From an uncultured Flavobacteriaceae bacterium (GTDB lineage Bacteria > Bacteroidota > Bacteroidia > Flavobacteriales > Flavobacteriaceae): 64,000 nt of DNA. This document shows positions 18,045 to 27,427 of the stretch, in pieces. The stretch covers positions 1-64,000 of the forward strand of contig CAJWPZ010000002.1 in assembly GCA_913045325.1 (NCBI GenBank), in the 5' to 3' direction. Both the position numbers and the translations under genes were made by a program. Below the pieces are notes generated by a model that saw nothing but the letters and a program-made list of their open reading frames with translations, ran no database searches and was not told the DNA's origin. Numbering within the stretch: the first letter of the stretch is position 1; the number at the start of each line of letters is the position of its first letter.

Positions 18045-19466
18045 TTGAAAATATTACTTACAGGAGCAAATGGATATATAGGCATGCGCCTACTTCCACT
18101 ATTATTAGACCAAGGACATCAGGTTGTTTGTTCTGTGAGAGATGCCAATAGGTTGTCTATTTCAGAAGATTTAAAAAAACAAATTGAGATCGTAGTTATT
18201 GACTTTCTGGATAAGGTAAAACCAGATGCACTCCCAAAAGATATAGATGCGGCCTACTATTTAATTCACTCAATGAGCTCCTCTACAAGTGATTTTGATG
18301 AAAAAGAAGAACGTGCAGTAAAAAACTTTAATACCTACCTAGAGCCAACAAATTGCAAGCAAGTAATTTATGTTGGAGGTATTGCCAATGAGCAAAGTCT
18401 CTCCAAACATCTTTGGTCTCGTAAAAATGTAGAAAATATTTTATACCAAGGAAGCGCTGCAGTAACAGTTTTAAGAGCAGCAATTATTGTGGGTAGTGGT
18501 AGCGCCTCTTTTGAAATCATTAGAGATTTGTGTGAAAAACTCCCCTTAATGGTAACCCCAAGGTGGGTTAAAACAAAGTGTCAACCCATAGCTATAAGAG
18601 ATGTACTTAATTACCTTACAGGTGTACTGGGCAACAAAGAGTGTTATAATGAAAGTTTTGATATTGGCGGCCCTGATGTTTTAAGTTACAGGGAAATGAT
18701 GGAGGGCTATGCCCGTTTTAGAAAGTTAAACTTAACTATTATTACCCTGCCTTTTTTGTCACCCAAAATATCAAGCTACTGGCTTTACTTTGTAACATCA
18801 ACCTCCTACAAGCTAGCCCTTAATTTAGTGGATAGTATGCGCATTGAGGTAATAACTAGTGATACCAGACTTAAAGATATTTTAAAAATAGAATCTATAT
18901 CATACCAAAAAGCAATAGAGTTAGCTTTTAAAAAAATAAAACAAAACCAGGTGGTCTCCAGCTGGAAAGACTCCATGATTAGTGGCCGTTTTAGAAGCGA
19001 TCTTAAAAAATATGTAGAGGTGCCTGTAAATGGTTGCGTAAAAGACAAACAAAGCATCTTACTTAAAAATCCAGAAAAGGCCTTAGAAAATATATGGTCT
19101 ATAGGTGGTAAGCGTGGTTGGTATTATGCAAACTGGCTATGGCGCCTAAGAGGAGCTGTAGATAAACTATTTGGAGGTGTTGGGCTTCGAAGAGGAAGAA
19201 CCAACACAAATACCATTAATGAAGGAGATGCCCTAGATTTTTGGCGCGTAATCTTGGCAGATAAAGATCAAAAAAGATTGCTGCTTTTTGCCGAGATGAG
19301 AGTGCCGGGAGAAGCTTGGCTAGAATTTAAAATAGACAAAGACAATGTGCTACATCAAACAGCAACCTTTAGACCAAAGGGCCTACTAGGTAGAGCCTAT
19401 TGGTATATTATGTTGCCATTTCATTATTTTATTTTTGATGGAATGATAAAGCGTATTGCACAGTAA
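18045..19466 (+). CDS. SDR-family NAD(P)-binding protein with DUF2867 C-terminus
   Basis: 473 residues with a TTG start (the reading MKILLTGANGYIG begins directly at the nucleotide-binding strand). The Rossmann motif is GANGYIG, followed by an atypical extended SDR domain (to about 300) and a DUF2867 domain (about 310-473, with GGKRGWYYANWLWRLRGAVDKLFGG in two parts and a MLPFHYFIFDGMI end). The family resembles complex I NDUFA9-like and ycf39-like proteins, but the substrate is unknown. Both its stop codon and that of the convergent ctlX gene lie within nine bases. Confidence 0.88.
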   Translation: MKILLTGANGYIGMRLLPLLLDQGHQVVCSVRDANRLSISEDLKKQIEIVVIDFLDKVKPDALPKDIDAAYYLIHSMSSSTSDFDEKEERAVKNFNTYLEPTNCKQVIYVGGIANEQSLSKHLWSRKNVENILYQGSAAVTVLRAAIIVGSGSASFEIIRDLCEKLPLMVTPRWVKTKCQPIAIRDVLNYLTGVLGNKECYNESFDIGGPDVLSYREMMEGYARFRKLNLTIITLPFLSPKISSYWLYFVTSTSYKLALNLVDSMRIEVITSDTRLKDILKIESISYQKAIELAFKKIKQNQVVSSWKDSMISGRFRSDLKKYVEVPVNGCVKDKQSILLKNPEKALENIWSIGGKRGWYYANWLWRLRGAVDKLFGGVGLRRGRTNTNTINEGDALDFWRVILADKDQKRLLLFAEMRVPGEAWLEFKIDKDNVLHQTATFRPKGLLGRAYWYIMLPFHYFIFDGMIKRIAQ

Positions 19467-19474
19467 TAATAGCC

Positions 19475-20419
19475 TTATGCTTTTGTCAATGCTTTAGGTA
19501 AAAATACCTCAGCCATCATGCACCTAGCACTTCCTCCACCACAGGTTTCTATGGTGGTCAAATCGCTGCTTAGAATCTTACAATGCTTCTGGATTGCCTT
19601 TACCTGATCACTTCTCAAACTAGAACGAGCTGCCTCACTCATGATCATGTATTTTTGATTGTCTGCTCCCAAAACCTGTAGCATATTTCCTGCAAATTGA
19701 TGCATCTGAGCCTCTGTGATTGCTATGACCTCTTTCTTTGTTTCTTTAAGGTGTTTGAGCACTTGTTTCTTCTCATGTTTATCATCAATGGTGTCAAGAC
19801 AAATAACCACAAAATTCTCAGCCAAGGCCATCATAACGTTGGTGTGGTAAATAGGCTTTCGCTGGTCATAAACAGTTTGATTTGCCGTGAAAATAACGGG
19901 GTCCATCTCAAAATCTTCACAAAACTCTACAATAAGCTCCTCATGAGCTCTCTGGGAGATAGCACAATACGCCTTCCCATTTTCACGATCCAACAATAAA
20001 CTACCAGTACCTTCTAAGAAATACTCTTGCTCCTCTGCCTGGGTATAATCCATGAAGCCGTCTATAACAAATCCCTCTTTTTCTAGTCTGGTGATAATCT
20101 CCTCACGTCTTTCACGACGTCTGTTTTGAGCAAACATAGGATACAGAGCAACAGTTCCGTTTTGATGAAAGCTAACCCAGTTGTTTGGAAAAATAGAATC
20201 TGGGGTGTCTAGGCCCATGATATCATCTTCAACAATAACTTCAACACCCACACCCCGAAGTTTTGTTACAAATACGTCAAACTCTGACTGCGCCTTTGCA
20301 TTAATTTCTGAGTATTTTAAATCAAGATCTTCTTGAAAATAATTATTCACCTTGGTTTGTTCATTCATTCTAAATGCAACAGGGCGAATCATTAATATGG
20401 TGTTGGTAATTTGCTTCAT
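19475..20419 (-). CDS. ctlX: Citrulline utilisation hydrolase-type protein (CtlX)
   Basis: 314 residues of the guanidino-group-modifying superfamily (arginine deiminase/DDAH fold). The N-terminal IRPVAFRMNEQTKVNNYFQ, the middle DSIFPNNWVSFH and HTNVMMAL (catalytic His), and the C-terminal GGGSARCMMAEVF (catalytic Cys) fit the CtlX subfamily, described as a hydrolase acting on citrulline. The alternative is a generic amidinotransferase-fold enzyme with another substrate. It is cytoplasmic. A TACCTTTG promoter element lies at 20448-20455. A second member of the fold is encoded at 23613. Confidence 0.85.
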   Translation of the reverse strand: MKQITNTILMIRPVAFRMNEQTKVNNYFQEDLDLKYSEINAKAQSEFDVFVTKLRGVGVEVIVEDDIMGLDTPDSIFPNNWVSFHQNGTVALYPMFAQNRRRERREEIITRLEKEGFVIDGFMDYTQAEEQEYFLEGTGSLLLDRENGKAYCAISQRAHEELIVEFCEDFEMDPVIFTANQTVYDQRKPIYHTNVMMALAENFVVICLDTIDDKHEKKQVLKHLKETKKEVIAITEAQMHQFAGNMLQVLGADNQKYMIMSEAARSSLRSDQVKAIQKHCKILSSDLTTIETCGGGSARCMMAEVFLPKALTKA

Positions 20420-20447
20420 TGGGATAAATACGTTTAAATATAAAGCG

Positions 20448-20455
20448 CAAAGGTA
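20448..20455 (-). promoter_or_regulatory. -7 element for ctlX
   Basis: TACCTTTG on the minus strand, 29 bases before the ATG at 20419. It overlaps a small dyad (AAGAGTACC / GGTACTCTT would need both strands). There is no TTG at -33. Confidence 0.45.
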
Positions 20456-20666
20456 CTCTTTTAGTACTACCCATTATAATGTTTAAAACAGGTATCTATC
20501 TTGTTATTTAAAATTCAAAAAATAGTTTCTAGCACAAATAGAAGTACCTTATATAAATTATAGAGATGTGATATGAAATTAGTCTATATTTTAAAATATT
20601 TTACATACATTGAAGGTATATAACACCTAAAAAATGCGAACTAATTTACTGTTAATTTGAAACCTT

Positions 20667-21107
20667 ATGAATAAATATCTATTGCTTTTTATTTTTTGTG
20701 TGATGGGTTTCACCCAACTGCATGCCCAACAATGGCTTACTAGTTTCCAGAAGGCTAAGGAGCTGTCTGCAATTCAAGAAAAAGAAATAATACTCGTGTT
20801 TCAAGGCAGCGATTGGTGCGCACCTTGTATTAAATTAAACAGAGAGATATTTGAGACACCATACTTTTTAACGTATGCTAAAGACCATTTTATTATGCTG
20901 CAAGCAGATTTTCCTAAACGTAAAAAAAACAGCTTAACTCCAGAGCTGCAGGCTCACAATAATGCCTTGGCAGAACGATACAATAAAGGAGGTATCTTTC
21001 CTTTTGTTGTTGTTTTAAATAAAGACGGCAGCGTTTTAGGGCAAACGAGCTACTCCAAAAAAACACCCCAAGAGTATATCCTTGAACTAGAAGGTTTTAT
21101 TAAGTAA
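20667..21107 (+). CDS. Secreted thioredoxin-fold protein
   Basis: 146 residues. The signal peptide ends near LHAQQ (about 21). The active site WCAPCIK (Cys 51 and 54) sits after FQGSDWC, and a cis-Pro element appears in IFPFVVVLNKDG. It belongs to the thioredoxin_7/TlpA-like group and would act in the periplasm as a disulfide reductant or isomerase. It is the first gene of a four-gene operon with apbE (10 bases downstream), DUF4266 and DUF3570. Its probable job is keeping the Cys residues of the DUF4266 lipoprotein reduced; that is inference from context. Confidence 0.9.
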   Translation: MNKYLLLFIFCVMGFTQLHAQQWLTSFQKAKELSAIQEKEIILVFQGSDWCAPCIKLNREIFETPYFLTYAKDHFIMLQADFPKRKKNSLTPELQAHNNALAERYNKGGIFPFVVVLNKDGSVLGQTSYSKKTPQEYILELEGFIK

Positions 21108-21117
21108 CCCCAAACAC

Positions 21118-22101
21118 ATGCTCAAATTTTTAAGTTATGTATGCCTCTTTTTTTGTTTGTCTTCGGCAATAAGCCAAAACATATACAAGCAAAAAACATC
21201 CCTTATGGGCAGTGATTTTGAAATCACTGTGGTTGCTAAAACACAACAAGAGGCAGACCGGCAAATTGGTATAGCTATAGATGAAATAAGCAGAGTTGAG
21301 GCCTTAATTTCTTCTTGGAAGCCCACCTCACAAACCTCCAGTATTAATAAAAATGCAGGTATTGCACCTGTTAAAATTTCAGGAGAGCTTTTTAGCCTTA
21401 TCCAAAGAGCCATACAAATTAGCAAACTAACAGACGGGGCTTTTGATATATCTTATGCATCTATGGACAGGTTATGGAAATATGATGGGAGTATGACCCA
21501 AATGCCCTCCAAAGAGGCCATAAAAAAATCTGTAGCCAAGGTGGGATATAAGAGTATTGTTCTTGACCCGAAAAACAGCACTGTTTTTCTGAAAAACAAA
21601 GGAATGAAAATTGGTTTTGGTGCCATTGGCAAAGGGTATGCCGCAGATAAGGCAAAAAAACTACTTATTTCAAATGGTGTTTCTGGAGGTATTATTAATG
21701 CCTCTGGGGATATCAACTCCTGGGGAAGCAAACCAAACGGGAGCCCTTGGCAAGTTGCCATTACCAACCCTCTCAATAAAAATAAAGCCTTTGCAATGTT
21801 ACCCATTAAAGATGCGGTAGTCACTAGTGGAAATTATGAAAAATATGTTACTTTTAACTCTAGAAGGTATTCTCATATTATAGATCCTAGAAGCGGTTAT
21901 CCCGCCCAGGGAATTATTAGTGTTACTGTATTTGCTCCAAAGGCAGAACTAGCAGACGCCTTGGCAACTTCTGTTTTTGTAATGGGAGTGCAAACTGGAA
22001 TAGATAGAATCAATCAATTAAAAGCAATTGAGTGTATTATCATTACAGATACAGGTAGTATTATTACCTCAAACAACCTAAGTTTAAACACCAAAGAATG
22101 A
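21118..22101 (+). CDS. apbE: FAD:protein FMN transferase (ApbE)
   Basis: A 327-residue flavin transferase that moves FMN from FAD onto a Thr/Ser of extracytoplasmic proteins, with Mg2+. The signal sequence ends near AISQ (about 19). Family motifs: GSDFEITVVAK, DISYASMDRLW, GFGAIGKGYAADK, NASGDINSWG and the SHIIDPRSGYP segment. The DUF4266 gene starts inside its stop region (4-base overlap). The canonical acceptor motif (D-x-x-S/T-G-A-T/S) is not evident in the neighbouring proteins, so the flavinylation target is an open question. Confidence 0.95.
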   Translation: MLKFLSYVCLFFCLSSAISQNIYKQKTSLMGSDFEITVVAKTQQEADRQIGIAIDEISRVEALISSWKPTSQTSSINKNAGIAPVKISGELFSLIQRAIQISKLTDGAFDISYASMDRLWKYDGSMTQMPSKEAIKKSVAKVGYKSIVLDPKNSTVFLKNKGMKIGFGAIGKGYAADKAKKLLISNGVSGGIINASGDINSWGSKPNGSPWQVAITNPLNKNKAFAMLPIKDAVVTSGNYEKYVTFNSRRYSHIIDPRSGYPAQGIISVTVFAPKAELADALATSVFVMGVQTGIDRINQLKAIECIIITDTGSIITSNNLSLNTKE

Positions 22102-22307
22102 AAAAATTAATAGTATTTGTTATAGCCCTTGGGTTTTTATCTTCTTGCGCCGTGGTAAAAGAATATGAAAAAGTAAACATCAATGATCCAGATATGGCCT
22201 TGGGTGATAAAACCATAAAACGTTTTGAGACAAGTGCCCAAGCATACAGAGAAGCAGCCTCTGGTGCTAATGGAGGAAAAACTGGCGGTGGTTGCGGATG
22301 CAACTAA
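22098..22307 (+). CDS. DUF4266 lipoprotein with Gly-rich Cys-Gly-Cys tail
   Basis: 69 residues. The signal peptide has lipobox FLSSC, so Cys 17 would be lipidated, leaving a mature chain of about 53 residues. The tail KTGGGCGCN puts two cysteines (66 and 68) in a flexible Gly-rich end, the hallmark of DUF4266. An ASGAN stretch at about 54-58 loosely recalls an FMN-acceptor site but ends in Asn rather than Thr/Ser. It is translationally coupled to apbE. The tail could bind a metal, form a disulfide, or be modified. Function unknown. Confidence 0.9.
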   Translation: MKKLIVFVIALGFLSSCAVVKEYEKVNINDPDMALGDKTIKRFETSAQAYREAASGANGGKTGGGCGCN

Positions 22308-22346
22308 CAAGTAAAATATTTAGGTAAACAACAAACAATCATACTC

Positions 22347-23612
22347 TTGAAAAAAACACTTTTACTCATACTTTGCTTTACCACGCTAATGGCATACAGC
22401 CAGGATACTATCGTTAACTATAAAAAAAGAGTTTTAGAGTCTGTAGAGGTTGATTTGCTTGCAAGTTATTATAGCCAAGATGGTGATAACGCAGCGGTAA
22501 CTGGAGGAATAGGAACAGAAGAGCTTACAGATTTAGCATCCAGCATTGTTGTATCCATACCCCTTAATGATGATGATGTTTTAAAAATAGACGCTAATGT
22601 AAGCGCCTACACCTCTGCCTCTTCAAGTAATGTAGATGCTTTTGATACTGAGGGTCAAGCAGCAGATCCTTTTGTAGCCTCTTCTGGAGCCTCTGGGAGT
22701 GATGAATGGGTAAACGGTGTGATAACATACAGCCATAGTAGTGATAATAGAAATAACATATGGGGCGCTAATGTTTCTGTATCTAAAGAGTATGATTATT
22801 TCTCAATTGGTTTCGGTGGAAATTACACGCATCTTTTCAATGAAAAAAACACTGAAGTATCTATTAGCGGAAATGTATATTTTGACCAATGGAAGTTAAT
22901 TTACCCCGGAGAAATACGGGAATCTTTCAATGAAGATGTACCCGAAGAACTTGCTCGGAAGGGATTGCCTACTGATAAAAGAAACTCATACGCTCTTGGG
23001 TTTGGGGTTTCTCAAATACTATCAAAAAGAGCGCAAGGTTCACTCTCCCTAGATTTGGTGCAACAAGAGGGCTTATTGTCTACACCATTTCAAAGAATTT
23101 ATTTTTCAGATATCGTTAATCCTATTATTATAGGAAACTTTCGATTTGCTGATGACATAGAGCGCCTGCCAAGCAGTAGGTTTAAAGTTGCTATTGGCGG
23201 GAGATTAAATTATTATTTAAATGAAGTGTTTGTGTTAAGATCTTATCTTAGGTACTACAAAGACAATTGGGGTATCACATCCTACACAGCTAGTTTAGAG
23301 ATGCCTATTAAACTAGGAGATTTCTTTACATTATATCCATCTTATAGATATTATACCCAAACCAAAGCAGATTATTTCTATAAAGCTAACGATGCTCTCT
23401 CTACAGATGCTTTTTATACCAGTGATTATGATTTATCTAGTTTTAACGCTGGAGAGTTTGGCTTTGGAGTATCATACACAGATATTTTTACCAAAGTAAA
23501 ACTACTTGGCTACGGTTTAAAAAGTATTAACGCAAAAGCAAGCTATTACAACCGCAGTAGTTCTTTGTCCTACTTTATGGTCTCTGGTGGGTTAACCTTT
23601 GTGCAAGACTAA
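22347..23612 (+). CDS. DUF3570 outer-membrane beta-barrel protein
   Basis: 421 residues with a TTG start leading into the signal peptide MKKTLLLILCFTTLMAYSQ. The N-terminal part contains the family stretch YSQDGDNAAVTGGIGTEEL (about 42-60), then an acidic segment. The rest alternates short amphipathic strands rich in Tyr/Phe and ends FMVSGGLTFVQD, consistent with an outer-membrane barrel. DUF3570 and DUF4266 genes commonly occur beside apbE and a thioredoxin gene, as here. It may be the outer-membrane component of a redox or export pathway; nothing is proven. Confidence 0.9.
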   Translation: MKKTLLLILCFTTLMAYSQDTIVNYKKRVLESVEVDLLASYYSQDGDNAAVTGGIGTEELTDLASSIVVSIPLNDDDVLKIDANVSAYTSASSSNVDAFDTEGQAADPFVASSGASGSDEWVNGVITYSHSSDNRNNIWGANVSVSKEYDYFSIGFGGNYTHLFNEKNTEVSISGNVYFDQWKLIYPGEIRESFNEDVPEELARKGLPTDKRNSYALGFGVSQILSKRAQGSLSLDLVQQEGLLSTPFQRIYFSDIVNPIIIGNFRFADDIERLPSSRFKVAIGGRLNYYLNEVFVLRSYLRYYKDNWGITSYTASLEMPIKLGDFFTLYPSYRYYTQTKADYFYKANDALSTDAFYTSDYDLSSFNAGEFGFGVSYTDIFTKVKLLGYGLKSINAKASYYNRSSSLSYFMVSGGLTFVQD

Positions 23613-24527
23613 CTAGTCTCTTATAAGTGGCATGGTAGAGCAGCGCAACAGGCCTTCTTGCTTTGCAATTTCTGAATAACTAACCTCTTCTACGGTATAG
23701 CCTTTTTTACGCAGCCAAGAGTTGAGCCTTGTAAAGTTTTTTTCTGAAATAATTACATCTTCACTAATACTAAAGATATTACTATTCATGTGATACATCT
23801 CATTTTTATCTATATGAAAGCAATTTTGAGGGCCAAAAAAGTCTAGTATCCACTGGTACTCTTTCTCTATCAAGAAACCATCTTTATGGATAATACACCT
23901 ACCATGGCCAAGGGGTTGAAAACAACAATCTAAATGTAGCGCATTATCTTGCGGTACTGTATTTGACTTTTTTAAATTAAAAGGTTTTACTATTTTTTTT
24001 GGAAACAGCTCTTGCAATGCCGTTACTGCGGCCATGTTGGTGCGGGCAGTAATATAACTTGAGTAGTCATCACCATAATAGGTGCCAACAAATAGGTAAT
24101 CTCCATAAGGCATTACATCACCCCCTTCTATATGAACCTGCTCAGGAAAGGTTATTACCTTTTGTGGATCTATTTGATTTATCACATATTGTAAGGCGTC
24201 TATCTCACGGGCTCTATTTGATAAAATATTAGCATTAATAAAGAGGTTGTCTATCACAAATGCAATATCTCTAGAAAATATTTGGTTGTAGTTTTCAATC
24301 TGGCTTGGACGATATACTTTTACACCATACTTCTCTAATACGGCGGCAACACCTTCCATTTCCAAAATCATATCCTGGTTTGTAGGATAGGTACCCGCTT
24401 TTATGTGCGCCGCAGATTTAGGGTCATAGGCCTGCTCTAAAGTAGGAGTTGGTCCATTACTATTTGCAGTGCCTAAAACAACAGCTCGAAGCCTTGAAAA
24501 TTCATTTGTGATATTTAATTGTAGCAT
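23613..24527 (-). CDS. Arginine deiminase / DDAH-fold hydrolase
   Basis: 304 residues of the amidinotransferase fold. Landmarks are HIEGGDVMPYGDYLFVG (EGGD substrate-binding motif), HLDCCFQPLG (catalytic His region), MYHMNSN, and a C-terminal GLLRCSTMPL whose Cys is the expected nucleophile. It is probably a hydrolase of arginine, a methylated arginine or another guanidino compound; the substrate is not deducible. It is convergent with the DUF3570 gene, with no bases between them. Confidence 0.85.
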   Translation of the reverse strand: MLQLNITNEFSRLRAVVLGTANSNGPTPTLEQAYDPKSAAHIKAGTYPTNQDMILEMEGVAAVLEKYGVKVYRPSQIENYNQIFSRDIAFVIDNLFINANILSNRAREIDALQYVINQIDPQKVITFPEQVHIEGGDVMPYGDYLFVGTYYGDDYSSYITARTNMAAVTALQELFPKKIVKPFNLKKSNTVPQDNALHLDCCFQPLGHGRCIIHKDGFLIEKEYQWILDFFGPQNCFHIDKNEMYHMNSNIFSISEDVIISEKNFTRLNSWLRKKGYTVEEVSYSEIAKQEGLLRCSTMPLIRD

Positions 24528-24584
24528 AATAACAAATATAATTTTAATTATGAATGTTAGAATAGGATACTCCTTTTTTTAAAA

Positions 24585-24624
24585 CAAAAAATCCCAAATA
24601 CCAATAGTATGGTTTTTGGGATTT
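24585..24624 (-). terminator. Terminator after gltA
   Basis: Inverted repeat AAATCCCAAA / TTTGGGATTT with an inner ACC/GGT extension. In the minus direction it is followed by TTTTTTGTTTT. It lies 25 bases beyond the gltA stop. Confidence 0.85.
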
Positions 24625-24649
24625 CTGGTAAACTATTTTTTATTGGTAA

Positions 24650-25936
24650 TTAACGCTTTGAGATTTCTTTAAATTCTCTATGGTTTTGACCAATATACAT
24701 TTGTCTTGGACGTCCTATTGGTTCTTTACGCTGGCGCATTTCTTTCCACTGTGCTATCCATCCTGGTAATCTACCCAAGGCAAACATCACGGTAAACATT
24801 TCAACAGGAATACCCATGGCTCTGTAAATAATACCCGAATAGAAATCTACATTAGGATATAGTTTACGGTCCACAAAATAAGGATCACTCAAGGCCTCGG
24901 CAGATAAACCTTTGGCAATGTCTAAAACTGGATCTTCTATTCCTAGGTCTGCTAATACTTCGTCTGCAGCTACTTTAATAATTTTTGCACGTGGATCGAA
25001 ATTTTTATAGACTCTATGCCCAAAGCCCATTAATCTAAAAGAATCTGATTTGTCCTTGGCTTTTGCCATAAACTTTGCGGTATCACCACCGTCCTCCTTA
25101 ATAGCCTCCAACATTTCTAGAACCGCTTGGTTAGCACCTCCATGCAATGGACCCCAGAGTGCAGAAATTCCAGCAGAAAGTGATGCATATAACCCTGCAT
25201 GAGAAGAACCTACCATACGTACTGTTGAAGTAGAACAGTTTTGCTCATGATCTGCATGTAGGATTAGTAATTTATCAAGTGCATTTAATAAAATATCGTT
25301 TTGCTTGTACTCCTCATTTGGCTTCTCATACATCATTTTCATGATGTTTTCAACATATCCAAGGCTTGTGTCTCCATAGTTTAATGGCAATCCTTTTTGC
25401 TTACGCATGGTCCAGGCAACTAAAACAGGTAGTTTTCCTAGTATTTTTACGATAGCATTATACATTTCTTCTTCACTATCTACATCTACCGTAGAGGGGT
25501 TAAAAGCAGTTAATGCGCTTGTCAAACAAGACAATACACCCATAGGATGCGCAGACTTTGGAAAAGCATCTAATATTTTCTTAACATCATCATCAACAAA
25601 ACTTTGCTCTTTAATATCTGCATGAAATTTATCAAGTTCAATTACTGTTGGTAATTCACCAAAAACCAACAAATAAGCAACCTCTAAGAAATTTGCTTTA
25701 TCTGCTAGATCTTCTATAGCATACCCTCGATATCTTAAAATACCTTCTTCTCCATTTAAAAACGTAATAGCACTTTGGCAAGCTCCCGTATTTTTATATC
25801 CAGGATCAATAGTGGTTACTCCACCTGTGACAGCCCTTAGTGTTTTGACGTCTATTGCAACTTCATTTTCTGTACCGGTAATTAACGGGAATTCATAGGT
25901 CTTTCCATTAATTTCTAGTGTAGCATTATTTGACAT
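24650..25936 (-). CDS. gltA: Citrate synthase
   Basis: A 428-residue type II (hexameric, bacterial) citrate synthase condensing acetyl-CoA and oxaloacetate. An N-terminal small domain contains the four-residue element YKNTGACQS. Catalytic motifs: LHADHEQNCSTS (His), WGPLHGGANQAVLEM (His), GFGHRVYKNFDPRA (His), and an Asp near VDFYSG. The length is normal for the NADH-sensitive group. It follows eno on the same strand after 152 bases, with its own TAATTTTG element at 25976-25983, and ends in a terminator. Confidence 0.98.
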   Translation of the reverse strand: MSNNATLEINGKTYEFPLITGTENEVAIDVKTLRAVTGGVTTIDPGYKNTGACQSAITFLNGEEGILRYRGYAIEDLADKANFLEVAYLLVFGELPTVIELDKFHADIKEQSFVDDDVKKILDAFPKSAHPMGVLSCLTSALTAFNPSTVDVDSEEEMYNAIVKILGKLPVLVAWTMRKQKGLPLNYGDTSLGYVENIMKMMYEKPNEEYKQNDILLNALDKLLILHADHEQNCSTSTVRMVGSSHAGLYASLSAGISALWGPLHGGANQAVLEMLEAIKEDGGDTAKFMAKAKDKSDSFRLMGFGHRVYKNFDPRAKIIKVAADEVLADLGIEDPVLDIAKGLSAEALSDPYFVDRKLYPNVDFYSGIIYRAMGIPVEMFTVMFALGRLPGWIAQWKEMRQRKEPIGRPRQMYIGQNHREFKEISKR

Positions 25937-25975
25937 ATATTGTAAATTTTTGTAATAATTCTCTTAAAAGGATTG

Positions 25976-25983
25976 CAAAATTA
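25976..25983 (-). promoter_or_regulatory. -7 element for gltA
   Basis: TAATTTTG on the minus strand, 40 bases before the ATG at 25936. No clear TTG is present 19 bases upstream. Confidence 0.45.
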
Positions 25984-26088
25984 CGAAATTTTGAGCAATT
26001 TTTTTAACATTCACCGCCGCTATTTTGCTAAAAAAAGCCAATAAATCAACTGATTCATTGACTTTGTGTATAAAGTAGATGGACCAGA

Positions 26089-27390
<1,302 letters not shown>

Positions 27391-27427
27391 TTAATTATTA
27401 TTTCAACAGACAGGATTTAAAAACTGT

